Source: Malania oleifera
Lineage: Eukaryota; Streptophyta; Magnoliopsida; Santalales; Ximeniaceae
Reading direction: 5' to 3'
DNA length: 64,000 nt
NCBI RefSeq assembly: GCF_029873635.1
Contig: NC_080423.1
Coordinates: 93,849,691-93,913,690 of the forward strand
Shown piece by piece: positions 24,372 to 36,246 of the stretch (its first letter is position 1; each line of letters starts with the position of its first letter). Below the pieces are notes generated by a model. It saw nothing but the letters and a program-made list of their open reading frames with translations. It was not told the origin of the DNA and did no database searches. The position numbers and the translations under genes were made by a program.

Positions 24372-24690
24372 GTGTTAGGTGGTCTAGGGTCTTCTCAACC
24401 CCAAAAGCTAACTCATGGGGTGAGGTTTTTCCTCACACTTAATAACTGACCACCGGCCCCTTCCACAACCGATGTGGGATAACCCAACAATCTCCCCCTC
24501 ACACATCGAGGTCTCTCTCAGCATGGCAATGATTGGGGTCTCCCCCGGCACGACACACTAGGGAGAAAGTTGGTGAACCAGGCTCTGATACCAATATTAG
24601 GTGGTTTAGGGTTTTCTCAACCCCAAGAGCTAGTTTTTGGGGTTGACAAGGCCCTAGACCACCTAACACTGGTATCAAAGTTAGGTTATT
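24372..24690 (-). mobile_element. Rearranged TRIM retrotransposon with mirror-image LTR ends
   Basis: On the minus strand an LTR (about 24634-24597) ends at a primer-binding site TGGTATCAGAGCC (24595 down to 24583). A short internal region and a purine tract TGAGGGGGAGAT follow, then a second LTR from TGTTGGGTTATCCCACATC to ACCACCTAACA (24490-24373). At 24628-24680 another LTR end plus TGGTATCAAAG lies in the opposite orientation. GTGTTAGGTGGTCTAGGG at 24372 therefore has its exact inverse at 24652-24669. No coding sequence. Confidence 0.6.
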
Positions 24691-25356
24691 TGTTAGGTTA
24701 TTGCCTTCCATGTGGAGGAAAGCCTAAGTGGGCTTCATTAAAAGCCCAAAGTCCAACCCTTGAGTGTGATTACCTAAAGGAAGTTATAAAAAGAGAGGGG
24801 AGAAAGGAGGAGCCGTCACTTCTCAAAAGAAAGAGAGAAAAACGTGTTTTTTCTCATGTTGTTCAGATTTCATCAAGACTCTTATCCCGCTTCTTCTGTG
24901 GTCTAATCGAGCTGAAATTTGAAGGAGAGGTTCACGACTCAAGGAGCTACAATCTGAATGATAGAGATCGGATTTTGAGCTCGAGAGTTGGGATTTTTGC
25001 CCGTGAACAGTAACCATGATTTTGGTATATTCTCTCCAATTCTCTTTGTATTTGCCAAGATTGTTGATATCTTGATGAGATATATTTGTAACCTCTAATT
25101 ACGATTAGAGAAGACTTGGTGTACTCATTATTTGGTTGATTGAGGAGGTTTTAACTGGACTAGGTCTCGTGGTTTTTCTTCCTCACACTGGGGAAGTTTT
25201 CCACATAAAAAATTACGTATGTTCTTATGACTTGGTGTGATTGATTATTTTTTTTATTATTTTCAACATGTATAAAAGTAGAGATACACTATATTTGCTT
25301 GCATATAGGGAGAAGAATTATTTCATTGTGGTTGTTTGTTGATATCTCTCCCAACA
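24691..25356 (+). repeat. Copia 5' LTR (666 bp)
   Basis: It runs from TGTTAGGTTATTGCC to CTCTCCCAACA. TATA-like AGTTATAAAAAGAG near 24783 marks the probable U3/R promoter. The primer-binding site follows after three bases. Confidence 0.92.
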
Positions 25357-25359
25357 AAG

Positions 25360-25371
25360 TGGTATCAGAAC
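25360..25371 (+). other. Copia primer-binding site
   Basis: TGGTATCAGAAC is complementary to the 3' end of initiator tRNA-Met, with one change from the usual TGGTATCAGAGC. Confidence 0.85.
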
Positions 25372-25406
25372 CCGGTTGACAAATTGCCAGGTTGGCAGTT
25401 TGAGTT

Positions 25407-28400
25407 ATGGAAGCAAATACGAGTAAAATGATTAATCTCAATAGTTCAAATTATCACATATGGAAAGGAAAAATGGAGGATCTTCTTTGTATGAAAGATT
25501 ATTACCTACCGGTGTTTAGTGCTAAAAAACCAAAAAAAAAAAAAAACTCTAATGTGGAATGGACTTTGTTTCATCAATAGGTGTGTGGGTATATCAGGTA
25601 GTAGGTAGATGATAATGTTTTAAACCGTATTAGTGGAGAGACAAATGCACATTCTCTATGGAGTAAGCTTGAACAGTTATATGCTATAAAGATTGGAAAT
25701 AATAAATTGTTTCTGATTAAATAAATGATGGCTTTGAGGTACCAGGGCGAGACTCCTTTATCTAATCACCTAAATACATTCTAAGGAATTATTAATTAGT
25801 TGGTTGGAATGGGTATTAAGTTTGATGATGAGATACAAAGGTTATGGTTGCTTGGTTCATTATCGGACTCGTGAGAGACGCTCAGAACTTCATTATCTAA
25901 CTTTGCTTCAGAAGGTGTAATCTCAATGGATATGGCCAAAAGTTGTTTGTTAAATGAAGAGATGAGAAGAAAAACATAGAGATCCTCTTCACAGTCAGAG
26001 AACTTGGTTACAAAAAAAAAAGGGAGAAGTAAGAACAGAGGTCCAAAGAATAGAGATAACAGTAGAAGCAAATCCAACAAGTTTGCAAATGTTGAGTGTC
26101 ATCATTGTAAGAAAAAAGGACACATCAAGAAATATTGCAAGCAATTGAAGAAAGAAAACAAGAATGAGAAAGGGAAGGGAACGAAGACTGGAGATGAAAA
26201 AAATGGTAATGATAGAGTTGCTACCACCACTCCTGCAGACATCCTCATTATTTATGATGATGAGGTGATAAATGTTGCATACCATGAGACCAGCTGGGTG
26301 ATTGACAGTGGTGCCTCTATTCATGCTACATCTCGGAAGGATCTCTTTACATCCTATAGATCTGGTGACTTTGTAACAATAAAGATGGGCAATGATAGCT
26401 TGGTTAAAGTCATTGGAATTGGGAATGTGTATCTGAAGACAAATAATGGCACGAGTTTAGTTCTTAGAGATGTGAAGCATATTCCTAACATTCGTTTGAA
26501 TTTGATTTATGCAGATAAACTTGACAACGAAGGGTACTGCAACACTTTCAGTGATGGCCAGTGGAAGCTCACCAGGGGTGCTATGGTTGTGGCTCGAGGC
26601 ATGAAGCACTCTGCATTGTACGTTCTACAAGCAAAGGTCTCCAACAACATAGTTAACGCGATGGAGGATAATGGTACAACAAAGTTGTTGCACAAGAGAC
26701 TGGTTCATATGAGTGAGAAAGGATTAGCTTTACTAGGAAGAAAAGTCTACTATGTGGACTAAAAAGTACACTTCTGAAAAGGTGTTCTCATTGTTTGTCA
26801 AGGAAGCAGAGTAGAGTTTCCTTCAAAAATTCCCCTCATTTGAGAAAGTTAGAGATATTGGATTTGGTACATTCGGATGTGTGTGGCCCTATGAAGATGA
26901 GAACACTTGGTGGCTCTAGATACTTTGTGACTTTCATAGATGATCATTCAAGGAAGTTGTGGGTATATACCTTGAAGTCAAAAGACCAAGTGTTGGTTGA
27001 GTTCAAGCAATTTCAAGCCCTAGTTGAGAGACAGACTACGAAGAAACTGAGGTACATCCGAACTGATAATGGTGGAGAGTATTCTGGTCCATTTGATGAG
27101 TATTGTAGACAATAGGGCATTCGATATCAAAAGACTCCTCTGAAAACTCCTCAATTGAATGACATAGAAGAAAAGACGAACAGAACATTGGTTGAGAGAG
27201 TGAGATGTTTGCTTTCACAAGATCGATTGCCAAAATCCTTTTGGGGGGAGGCATTGAGTACTGTTGTTCATGTGTTGAATCTTACACCTTGTGTTCCTCT
27301 ACAGTTTGATGTGTTAGACCGAGTTTGGACAGGTAAGGATGTTTTCTATAATCATCTGCGTGTTTTTGGGTGTAAAGCATTTGTGCATATTCCAAAAGAT
27401 GAAAGGTCCAAACTTGATGAGAAAACGCGATAGTGTATATTCCTTAGCTACAGTCAAGATGAGTTTGGATACAAGCTTTATGATCCAGCTGAGAAGAAAA
27501 TTGTGAGAAGTAGAGATGTCGTGTTTGTAGAAGATCAGACGATTCAGGATATTGAGAAGGAAGAGAAATCCATGTCTCTGCAGGGCGATAGTTTGATTGA
27601 TGTGGATCTGGTTCCTTTGAAGAATTTTCCATCTCAAGTTGAGAATGATGTTCAAGATGACCACCAGGGTAGAAGTGATGTGGATGTTCCCTTATAGGTT
27701 TAGGGAGATGTTGAGACTGATGAGTAGTTGACAATGCCAGAGATTCCATCCAGGAGGTCAACCAGAGACCGACATCCTTCCACTTGGTATTCAGTAGAAC
27801 AACATGTGTTATTGATTGATGGGGGAGAGTCCCGGTGTTTTGCAAAAGCCATGGAAGATGAACACAAGGCAGAGTGGGTTGAGGCCATGCAAGATGAAAT
27901 GCAGTCATTGCATGATAACCACACCCTTTGAGTTAGTGAAGCTACCTAAAGGAAAAAGATCTTTGGAGAACAAGTGGATTTATAAGAAGAAGCCAAATGA
28001 GTTCTCTTCACGGCCACAGTACAAAGCTAGACTGGTTGTAAACGGTTTAACAGCTAGTCTTGACTTGGAAGTTGAGCAGATGAATGTGAAAACTGCCTTC
28101 ATTCATGGTGATTTGGAGGAAAAGATTTATATGAAGTAGCCAGAGGGTTTTAGAGTGAAAGGGAAAGAGGATTATATGTGCAAGCTAAAAAAAAGTCTAT
28201 ATGGTTTGAAACAAGCACCGAGACAATGGTATAAGAAGTTTAAGTCTATTATGGGGGAGCAAGGCTATAAGAAGACAACTTCAGATCACTGTGCATTTGT
28301 TCAGAAATTTTCTAATGATGATTTTATTTTCTTACTACTTTATGTGGATGACATGCGGATTGTTGGCAGGAATGCTTCAAGGATTGACCAGTTGAAAAAG

Positions 28401-29418
28401 CAATTGAGTAAGTCATTTGCTATGAAGTATTTGGGGTCAACAAAGAAAATTCTTGGCATAAGAATCAATCATGACAGGAGTACCAAGAAGTTATATTTGT
28501 CACAGGAGGAGTTCATTGAGAAAGTGCTTCAGAGGTTCAATATTGACAAAGCTAAAGTGGTTAGCTCTCCTCTCATTGCCCACTTTAGACTAAGTACAAA
28601 GGAATGTCCTTCTAGAGATAAGGAAAAGGAAGACATGGAAAGAGTTCCTTACGCCTCAGTAGTGGGAATTTTGATGTATGCAATGGTTTGCATAAGACCA
28701 GATATAGCCTATGCAGTTGGTGTAGTTAGCCGATTCTTGTCAAATCTGGGAAGAGAGCACTGGAATGCAGTGAAGTCGATCATGAGGTATCTTCGAGGCA
28801 CTTATAGTTTGAAACTTGGTTTGAGAAATGAACAACCATTGTTAGTTGGCTACACAGATGCAGATATGGCTAGGGAAGTGGATGCTCGTAAGTCTACTTC
28901 GAGGCACTTCTAGTTTGAGACTTGGTTTGGGAAATAAACAACCATTGTTAGTTGGCTACACAGATACAGATATGGCTAGGGAAGTGGATGCTCGTAAGTC
29001 TACTTCGGGCTATTTGATAACTTTTGCAGGTGAGGCTATAACTTGGCAATTGAGACTTTAGAAGTGTATTACTCTTTCTATGACAGAGGCAAAGTTCATT
29101 GTAGCAATGGAAGCAACTAAAGAGTTGCTATGGGCAAAGAAGTTCTTGAGAGAACTTAGTTTCAAGTAGCAGAGGTATGTGTTGTTTTATGATAGCCAGA
29201 GTGTTATTCATCTTACTAAGAATTCTAGTTTCCATGCAAGATCGAAGCACATTGATGTATGATACCATTGGATCATAAATGCATTGAACGATAAGTTGCT
29301 GGAACTTAAGAAGGTTCACACTAATGATAATGGTTCTGATATGTTGACAAAGATACTGCCAAGGGAGAAGCTTGAAGTTTGTTGTTTGATCGCTGGGATG
29401 GCGATTCCCTCCATATAG
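25407..29418 (+). pseudogene. Copia gag-pol pseudogene
   Basis: Gag starts MEANTSKMINLNSSNYHIW at 25407 and has several stops. The zinc knuckle CHHCKKKGHIKKYC is at about 26097-26138. The protease active site SWVIDSGASIHA lies near 26296. The integrase zinc region (LLHKRLVHMSEKG) is near 26685, and core motifs LDLVHSDVCGPM and IRTDNGGEYSG follow. The usual integrase motif NGVAERMNRT is replaced by NDIEEKTNRT. The reverse transcriptase has KTAFIHGDLEE and the catalytic YVDDM at about 28341. RNase H shows YTDADMAREVDARKSTSG and the end is a TAG at 29416. The frame is broken by stops (for example 26761, 27113, 27431, 28138) and by a 106-bp duplication. I place it near the TNT1-like lineages, but only tentatively. 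Confidence 0.9.
28791..29002 (+). repeat. 106-bp tandem duplication in copia RNase H
   Basis: CTTCGAGGCACTT begins at 28791 and again at 28897. The two 106-bp units differ at a few positions. Because 106 is not a multiple of three, the duplication shifts the reading frame within RNase H. Confidence 0.9.
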
Positions 29419-29422
29419 TCGT

Positions 29423-29435
29423 AAAGGGAGAGATT
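29423..29435 (+). other. Copia polypurine tract
   Basis: AAAGGGAGAGATT lies immediately before the 3' LTR, in the expected place for plus-strand priming. Confidence 0.8.
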
Positions 29436-30101
29436 TGTTGGGTTAATTCCTTCCATGTTGAGGAAAGCCCAAGTGGGCTTTATTAAAAGCCCAAAGCCCA
29501 GACCTTTAGTGTAATAACCTAAAAGAAGTTATAAAAAGAGATTGGAGAAGGGAGGAGCCATCACTTCACAAAAAAAAGAGAGAAAAACGTGATTTTTCTC
29601 ATGCTGGCCAGATTTCATCAAGACTATGATCCCACTTATTATCTGGTCCGATCGAGCTGAAATTTGGAGGAGAGGTTCATGACTCAAGGAGCTACAATTT
29701 GAACGGTGGAGATCAGATTTTGAGATCGAGAGTTGGGATTTTTGCCCGTGAACTGTAACCACGATTTTGGTATATTCTCTCCAATTCTCTTTGTATTTGC
29801 CAAGATTGTTAATATCTTGATGAGATATATTTGTAGCATCTAATTGCAATTAGAGAAGACTTGGTGTGCCAATTATTTGGTTGATAGTGGAGATTTCAAC
29901 TAGATTAGGTCCCATGGTTTTTCTTCCTTACACTGGGAAAGTTTTCCACGTAAAAAATTATTTGTGTTCTTGTGGCTTGGTGTAATTGATTATTTTTCTT
30001 ATTATTTTTAGCACGTATAAAAGTAGAGATACACTATATTTGCTTACATATAGGGAGAAGAATTATTTTGATGTAATTGTTTGTTGATATCTCTTCCAAC
30101 A
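29436..30101 (+). repeat. Copia 3' LTR (666 bp)
   Basis: It runs from TGTTGGGTTAATTCC to CTCTTCCAACA and is the same length as the 5' LTR with many substitutions. It contains AGTTATAAAAAGAG. Confidence 0.92.
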
Positions 30102-30106
30102 AAGTG

Positions 30107-31827
30107 TCGGTGCCCGGGTACTGTGTCAAATAGGCAAGGGTTCCTGCATCATTCTGGTCGTGGGCAGATAAAGAAGTTAGTTTAAAAAACTAAGATTAGA
30201 TTAGCAATTTGGAATATAGGAACACTTATAGGTAAAAAGCATGGAAATTGTGGTCACAATGATTAGAAGAAGAATTAATATAATTTGCTTTCAAGAAACT
30301 AGATAAATTAGGATTTAAACTTTGGTATACTAGAAAAGAAAAACATAATAATGAAGTAAGAATTAATGTAGACAAAAACTTAAAAGATAGCTTTGTTGAT
30401 GTAAACAAAGTAGGAGGTAAAATTATAAAAATCAACATGGTAGTAGGCCAAAAGATAATAAATATCATTAGTGCTTATGCTCCTCAAGTTGACTTGGTAG
30501 AAAATCTTAAGAGACAATTTTGGGAAGATATGGATAGTATTATACAAGGCATACAAGGGATTGAGAAAATATTTATAGGATGAGATCTGGATGGACACGT
30601 TGGAAGGGATGATAAAGTTATGAGAGGATAAATAGAGGATATGGATGTGGAGACAAAAATGAGTTTCTAGAGATGATCTTAGAGTCGCTATGTCATATAA
30701 TTTTAGTATAATGAATACTGACTTTAAGAAGAGAGAAGTACACTTAATAACTTTTAAAAGTGGACAAAATAAAAGTCAAATAGATTTTTTTTTAACTAAG
30801 AGGGTAGATTGTTTATCATGCAAGGATTATAAAGTTATTTCAAATGAAATCCTAACCACACAACAAAGAGTCTTCGTGTGAGATATATGTATTAAAAAAA
30901 TTAAAGAAAAATGATAAAATAAACCAATGTAAGAGAACTAGGTAGTAGAACCTAAAGGGAGAAAATATAAAATTTAAAGATAAAATAATCAAAGATGGGG
31001 ATTGGACTATAGAGGATAGAATGGATACAAATACTCTTTGGAGTAGATTAACTAACTCTATTAAAAAGATAGCAAAAGATAATCTACGTGAATCAAGGGG
31101 AAGATTCTCGAATAGCAAAGGAAGTTGGTGGTGGGATAAATATGTCCAAAAGTTCATAAAAACAAAAAGAATTTGGTATAAAAACATGGCAAAAATGTAG
31201 AAACATGAAAAACTTTGAAAAGTATAAGGAAGCGAGAAAAGATGCAAACAAGGTCATTAATGAAGCTAAATACAAATCATTTAATATATTGTATGATATA
31301 TTAGATACAAAAGAAGGGGAAAGAGATTAATATAAACTTGTTAAAGCTAGAGAAACGAAGAGTAAGGACATAGGAAATGTAAAATGTATAAAAAGTGAGG
31401 ATGATATTGTTTTGGTTAAGGATTAAGACATTAAAGAAAGATGACGAAGTTATTTTAGTAAGTTATTTAATGAAAACCAAATAGAAGGCTTAAACTTAGA
31501 TTTGACAAATGAGGAAAAAACTAAAAATATAATATTTATTCGTAAAATTAGATTTAATGAAGTTAAGTTCGCACTAAAATATATGAAAAAAAGGAAAGTT
31601 GGAGGACCGGATAACATCCCAATTTAAGTTTGGAAATGTTTAGGTGATAACACAATTATATGGTTAACTAATTTGTTTAATACAATTATAAAAACTAAGA
31701 AAATGTCAGATGAATATAAGAAAAACACTTTAATACTTATATATAAAGGAAATATTCAAAATTGTAATAACTATCGTGAAATTAAACTTATAAGTCATAT
31801 GATGAAACATGGGAAAGGGTAGTTGAA
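30107..31827 (+). pseudogene. RTE-clade LINE, endonuclease half and start of reverse transcriptase
   Basis: Around 30205 the frame reads LAIWNIGTLIGKKHG, the N-terminal motif of an apurinic-type endonuclease. Later come ISAYAPQVD, FWEDMDSIIQGIQG and IFIG*DLDGHVGRD, the RTE pattern (GGDLNGHVG) with an in-frame stop. At about 31580 KRKVGGPDNIPI begins the reverse transcriptase. Many stops show decay. The element is cut at 31827 by an insertion and continues at 33969. Confidence 0.75.
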
Positions 31828-33968
31828 AGTTAAGGAGTTGTCCCAAAAGGGGGTGAATTGGCTTATCAAAATTTTCTTTTAATTCTTTTTATGAATTCTT
31901 AACCTCTTGTTAATTTAGCAATCACACAACCAAACCTTAATTTAACAATCAATCCAAAAACCAACATACAAGTAAAAAAAACTTAATCAACCAAATAACC
32001 AATTAATGACTTAAGTAATCAATTAACAAAATACCCAACCAAAATATAATATGCAGTTCTTTGGCAATTTTCAATTTTGTTTGTAGCTCTGTGTATATGA
32101 TTGTTTCAAACCCTGTAAAGAATGAAAATTGTTTGCACTCTCTTAACTAAGATTTCCGCAAACAATTAAACAACGTACTCCCTTGTTGGTTCTCGCAAAA
32201 GTTTAATCAAAACATACTTTCTTAAGTTCAAGAGTCTTCTTATTAATCTTGGATTTTGTTTTTTCAGCAACCTGCACTCATACACACCACACAATATATA
32301 TACACTAAATGTAAAAGAGTAGAGTAAAAGCGAGACCAAGATTTTTACGAGGTTCGGCTTATCCACGGCCCACATCCTCGCCGTAGGCCAATACCACCTA
32401 AGGATTCCACTAGAACACTCCTTTTTCGGGCGGAGCAAACCGTTACAAGTGATACCCCACGCTCAGTCACTCCTTCAATAGGCCAGAGCAACGCCTCTCC
32501 AAGCGATACCCCACGCTCGGTCAAACGATCCAACAACCTGAAATCATTTAAAGAACTACAAGAAACAAGAAACAATATGGTGTACAAATACACTCTCACA
32601 ACAGAACTGATTAGTACAATTTAAAACTATATACTTCAATCAAAATCACAATATGGAAAGGTAAAGCTCAAGAAGATATTACCGGGGTTCTTTCTTAGTT
32701 GTAAAATTCAGTTAAGAACACAAGAACTGTGGCCTTTAAATTAGCAAAATCTCAGTAGTGAAATTTAGAAATTGATTGCATAAAAGAGCTTTGAGAGAAT
32801 TGGGAGATTTGAGAGCAAGAAAGCTTGATTGCTGTATTTTCTTGGTATAATTAATCCTTAGCCTTGGGGGGTTATTTATAGATGAGAAATCAAGTCTATT
32901 TTGTGTTTCCTAAGTAACTTGGAGTGTTTTCCAAGTTTATAGAAAATTTGGAGTACAAGAAATATGAATTTGAATTTAAAAATTTTTAAAATATATGGCC
33001 GTTAACAGTGTTCAGTAGACTGAAGTGTCGGGTTCAGTCTTCTAAAGTACTTTAAAACATTGAAAAAATCAGTCTGGAAATAGTGTCAGAAGACTGAAGT
33101 GAAGAGTTCAGTCTTCTGAGGTAATACTGCCTCTTTAGGATTTCTTCAGAAAGTTCTTCAGTAGACTGAACTTAATCTTCAGTCTTCTGAAGAAATTCTT
33201 TAGTAAACTGAAGTTAAACTTCAGTCTTCTAAGCAGACAAAAACTTTGGTTTCTTGACAACTTCGACCCCCCTTCAGTATTTTGATTATAATGTTTTCTA
33301 TATAACTCCAAATTATACGTTCTTGGTATCAACAGAAAGATAAGAGAAAAAATCACAACTTTCATGGTGAATACTTTTTAAAATAAGGAGTTTTTGATAG
33401 AAAAAAATGCACATAAATGCGGCTATAAAAAAAATAACAACATTTGGAAAATCCTATTTTTGGTGCTTTTCATTCCAAAAATAATTTTAACCTTTTTGAA
33501 ATAATTTTTTACCTTATAAAATATTTTCAAGTATTTTAAAAGGTATCTAGATTCAATAAATTAACCTAAGAGCTTCATGCATCCATATTGAAATTGTTTG
33601 AAGTACTTACATAAAGACTGCTTAAGACTTTGACATTCTAAGCACTTAAGTCTTCTTACTTGTTTTTCTTTGGCTCCATCTTGTTTTCAAACTTCAATAT
33701 ACTTTAAGCTTTTATCAAGTGCTCTTTAATATTCATGCTCTCATGATCTTCAAGTTTTATTAGATCATCTTTGAATCCATGCCTTATTATTCTTTAACCT
33801 TCATTTGATTATCTTTTTTTGGAGTATAAGCTTTCAATGATTCTTGTGAGCATTTGACCTTGTATTTACATACTTGAGTCCTGAAATATCATCAATTAAC
33901 CAAATATGTTAAGTTCTTCTTATTTGTTATCATCAAAACAAGATTTTAAGCCTTGTAAGGCCAACAAC
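31828..33968. mobile_element. 2.1-kb insertion in the RTE LINE, unclassified
   Basis: It is flanked by AGTTGAA at 31821-31827 and 33969-33975, and a longer GTAGTTGAA occurs again at 34541. The left part has a GGGGGTGAATTGG segment and ACGAGGTTCGGCTTATCC near 32347, a type of sequence also seen at 59437-59950. The right part contains a palindrome array (33000-33240) and a TTCAGTATTTTG segment similar to 63570. These resemblances suggest a non-autonomous LTR-type element, but I see no terminal repeats or coding domains. Confidence 0.45.
33000..33240. repeat. Array of TTCAGTCTTCTGAA-type palindromes
   Basis: At least eight copies of CAGTCTTCTGAAG, CAGTAGACTGAAG and close variants occur in both orientations, so many pairs can form hairpins. 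The array is inside the 2.1-kb insertion, about 30-270 bases upstream of the conserved TTCAGTATTTTG segment. Confidence 0.85.
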
Positions 33969-34714
33969 AGTTGAACAAAGATTAAAGTTAGAAACGAAGG
34001 TCTTAGAAAATCAATTTGGTTTTATGTCTGAGAGATCTACAATAGAAGTTATATATATTTTAAGAAGATTAATGGAAAAGTTTAGGGAAAAGAAGAAAGA
34101 TCGACTTGCATATGGTATTTATTGACCTAAGAGCTTAATCTAAGAGTTTCATGCATCCATATTGAAATTGTTTGAAGTACTTACATAAAGATTGCTTAGG
34201 ACTTTGACATTCTAAACACTTAAGTTTTCATGCTTGTTTTTCTTTGGCTCCATCTTGTTTTCAAACTTCAATATACTTTAAGCTTTTATTAAGTTCTCTT
34301 TAATATTCATGTTCTCATGATCTATAAGCTTTATTAGATCATCTTTGAATCCAGGTCTTAATATTCTTTAAACTTCATTTGATTATCTTTCTTTGGAGTA
34401 TAAGCTTTCAATGATCCTTGTGAGCATTTGACCTTGTATTCACATACTTGAGTCCTGAAATATCATCACTTAACCAAATAAGTTAAGTTTCTCGTATTTG
34501 TTATCATCAAAATAAGATTTTAAGTCTTGTAAGACCAATAGTAGTTGAACAAAGATTAAGGTTAAAAACGAAGGTCTTAGAAAATCAATTTGGTTTTATG
34601 TCTGGGAGATCTACAACATAAGCTATATATATTTTAAGAAGATTAATGGAAAAGTTTAGGGAAAAGAAGAAAGATCACTTGCATATGATATTTATTGACC
34701 TAGAGAAAACATAT
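33567..34714. repeat. 574-bp tandem duplication spanning an insertion junction
   Basis: AG(C/T)TTCATGCATCCATATTG occurs at 33571 and 34145, and TTGAACAAAGATTAA at 33971 and 34545, both offsets being 574. Each unit contains the right end of the 2.1-kb insertion plus the first part of the resumed RTE reverse transcriptase, so the duplication happened after the insertion. Confidence 0.9.
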
Positions 34715-35755
34715 GATAGGATACTTAGGGAAGTTCTATGGTGGGTTTTAGAAAAAAAAAAAAAAAAGGTGTATATAATAGGTATATTGATGTCATTAGG
34801 ATATGTACGATGGAGTAATGACTAGTGTAAGGACTATAGATGGAGAAACTAGATAATTTCCAATCACCATAGGTGTATATAAAGGATCTGCTTTGAGCCT
34901 TTATCTTTTTGTTTTAGTGATGGACCAACTGACTAAAAGTAATCAAAATGAGATTCTATGGTGTATGTTGTTTGTAGATGATATTGTATTAATTGATGAA
35001 ACTAGGGGCGAAATAGAGGTTGAGCTAGAATTTTGGAGAGAAACTTTGGAATCTTGAGACTTTAGGATAAGCAAAAATAAGACATAATATATGAAATGTA
35101 ATTTCCGTAATAGTAGGAGGAATATTGGAAACAAAGTTAAACTTGATGATAAAAAAATAAATAGCACTTGTAGATTTCAATATCTTGGATTTATGCAAAT
35201 TGAAAGAGAAATTGAAAATAATGTACTGCATTGGGTAAAATGGAGAAGTGTTTCAAGTATGCTTTGTGATCTTAAAATACCCTTAAAATTAAAAATGAAG
35301 TTTTATAGGATGGTTATAAGACTAGCTATGCTATATGGATCAAAATGTTGGACAACGAAGAAATAGAATATCTAAAAAGTAAAAGTTACCGAGATGAAAA
35401 ATGCTTAAATGGATGAGTGGTATAACACTAAAAGATAAATTAAGGAATATATTCGCGGTAAATTAGGAGTAGCTCCTATAAAAAATAGGATAAGGGAAGG
35501 ACGACTCAAATGATATAGATATTTACAACATAGGTCACATAGTGCGCTAGTGAGGAAGAGTGAGTTAATTACTGTGGTGTGCAGTAGAAGAGGTAGGAGT
35601 TAACCTAAAATAACTTGTAAGGAGATAGTGAGTAAGGATTTAATAGCCCTAAATCTGTTAAAAGAAATGGTTCATGATTGTATAAATGAACACAAAATGA
35701 TTCATATAACCGACCCCACCTAGTGAGACTTAAGGTTTGGTTTTGTTGTTGTTGT
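33969..35755 (+). pseudogene. RTE-clade LINE, reverse transcriptase and 3' end
   Basis: The frame resumes with VLENQFGFM.GRST and LRRLMEKFREKKK, duplicated by the 574-bp repeat. It continues with FIDLEKTYDRI, then MDQLTKSNQNEI and the catalytic LFVDDIVLIDE near 34970, where the first catalytic residues are kept. RFQYLGFMQIE and MLYGSKCWTTKK follow at 35175-35364, then [17 protein letters not shown]. The 3' end is a TTG-rich GTTGTTGTTGTAATG at about 35740-35755, usual for plant RTE elements. Stops and small indels make it inactive. Confidence 0.75.
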
Positions 35756-36211
35756 AATGTGTTAATATTGATTTTTTAATATAATGAGGTATTGGGTAAT
35801 AGATTATTTTACATTTTTATATTTACTTTTTTGCATGTTAAATTTAATTAAAAGTAAACTTGAGAATATAAATGGCTACCACAAATGATAGTTGGATTGA
35901 TGAGTTTATAATTAAATTAAATTTTATAATTTATTTAAATTGAAATGATGGGTTTGATATTTTTCATAGTATAACAAAATCAAATCACATCATGTTTACC
36001 TTAACTTATCGTGTCTAAATTATTTATTGAAAATATTTTTTCTAAACAATATCTTGTCTTTAAAAAGAAATAAAAATTAAAGGAAGGGACTTTTTTAAGA
36101 AAATAATTTCTTACTTTTCATTGACAACTATTTTTAATCTAAATAAATGGAACTAAGGTTCCTTGCATTTTTTTGTCCTTTTTTTAATAATAAAATGCCA
36201 TATAAATTATA

Positions 36212-36246
<35 letters not shown>

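Larger units (their letters stand above)
24691..30101 (+). mobile_element. Ty1/copia LTR retrotransposon, complete in outline but inactive
   Basis: A 5.4-kb element with two LTRs of equal length (666 bp), a tRNA-Met primer-binding site, gag-pol order gag, protease, integrase, reverse transcriptase, RNase H (which defines copia) and a polypurine tract. The LTRs differ at about one base in ten over the first 60 positions by eye, so insertion is not recent. Flanks TTATT and AAGTG do not match, so the original target duplication is lost or the ends were rearranged. The left LTR abuts the TRIM remnant and the right LTR abuts an RTE LINE. Confidence 0.92.
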
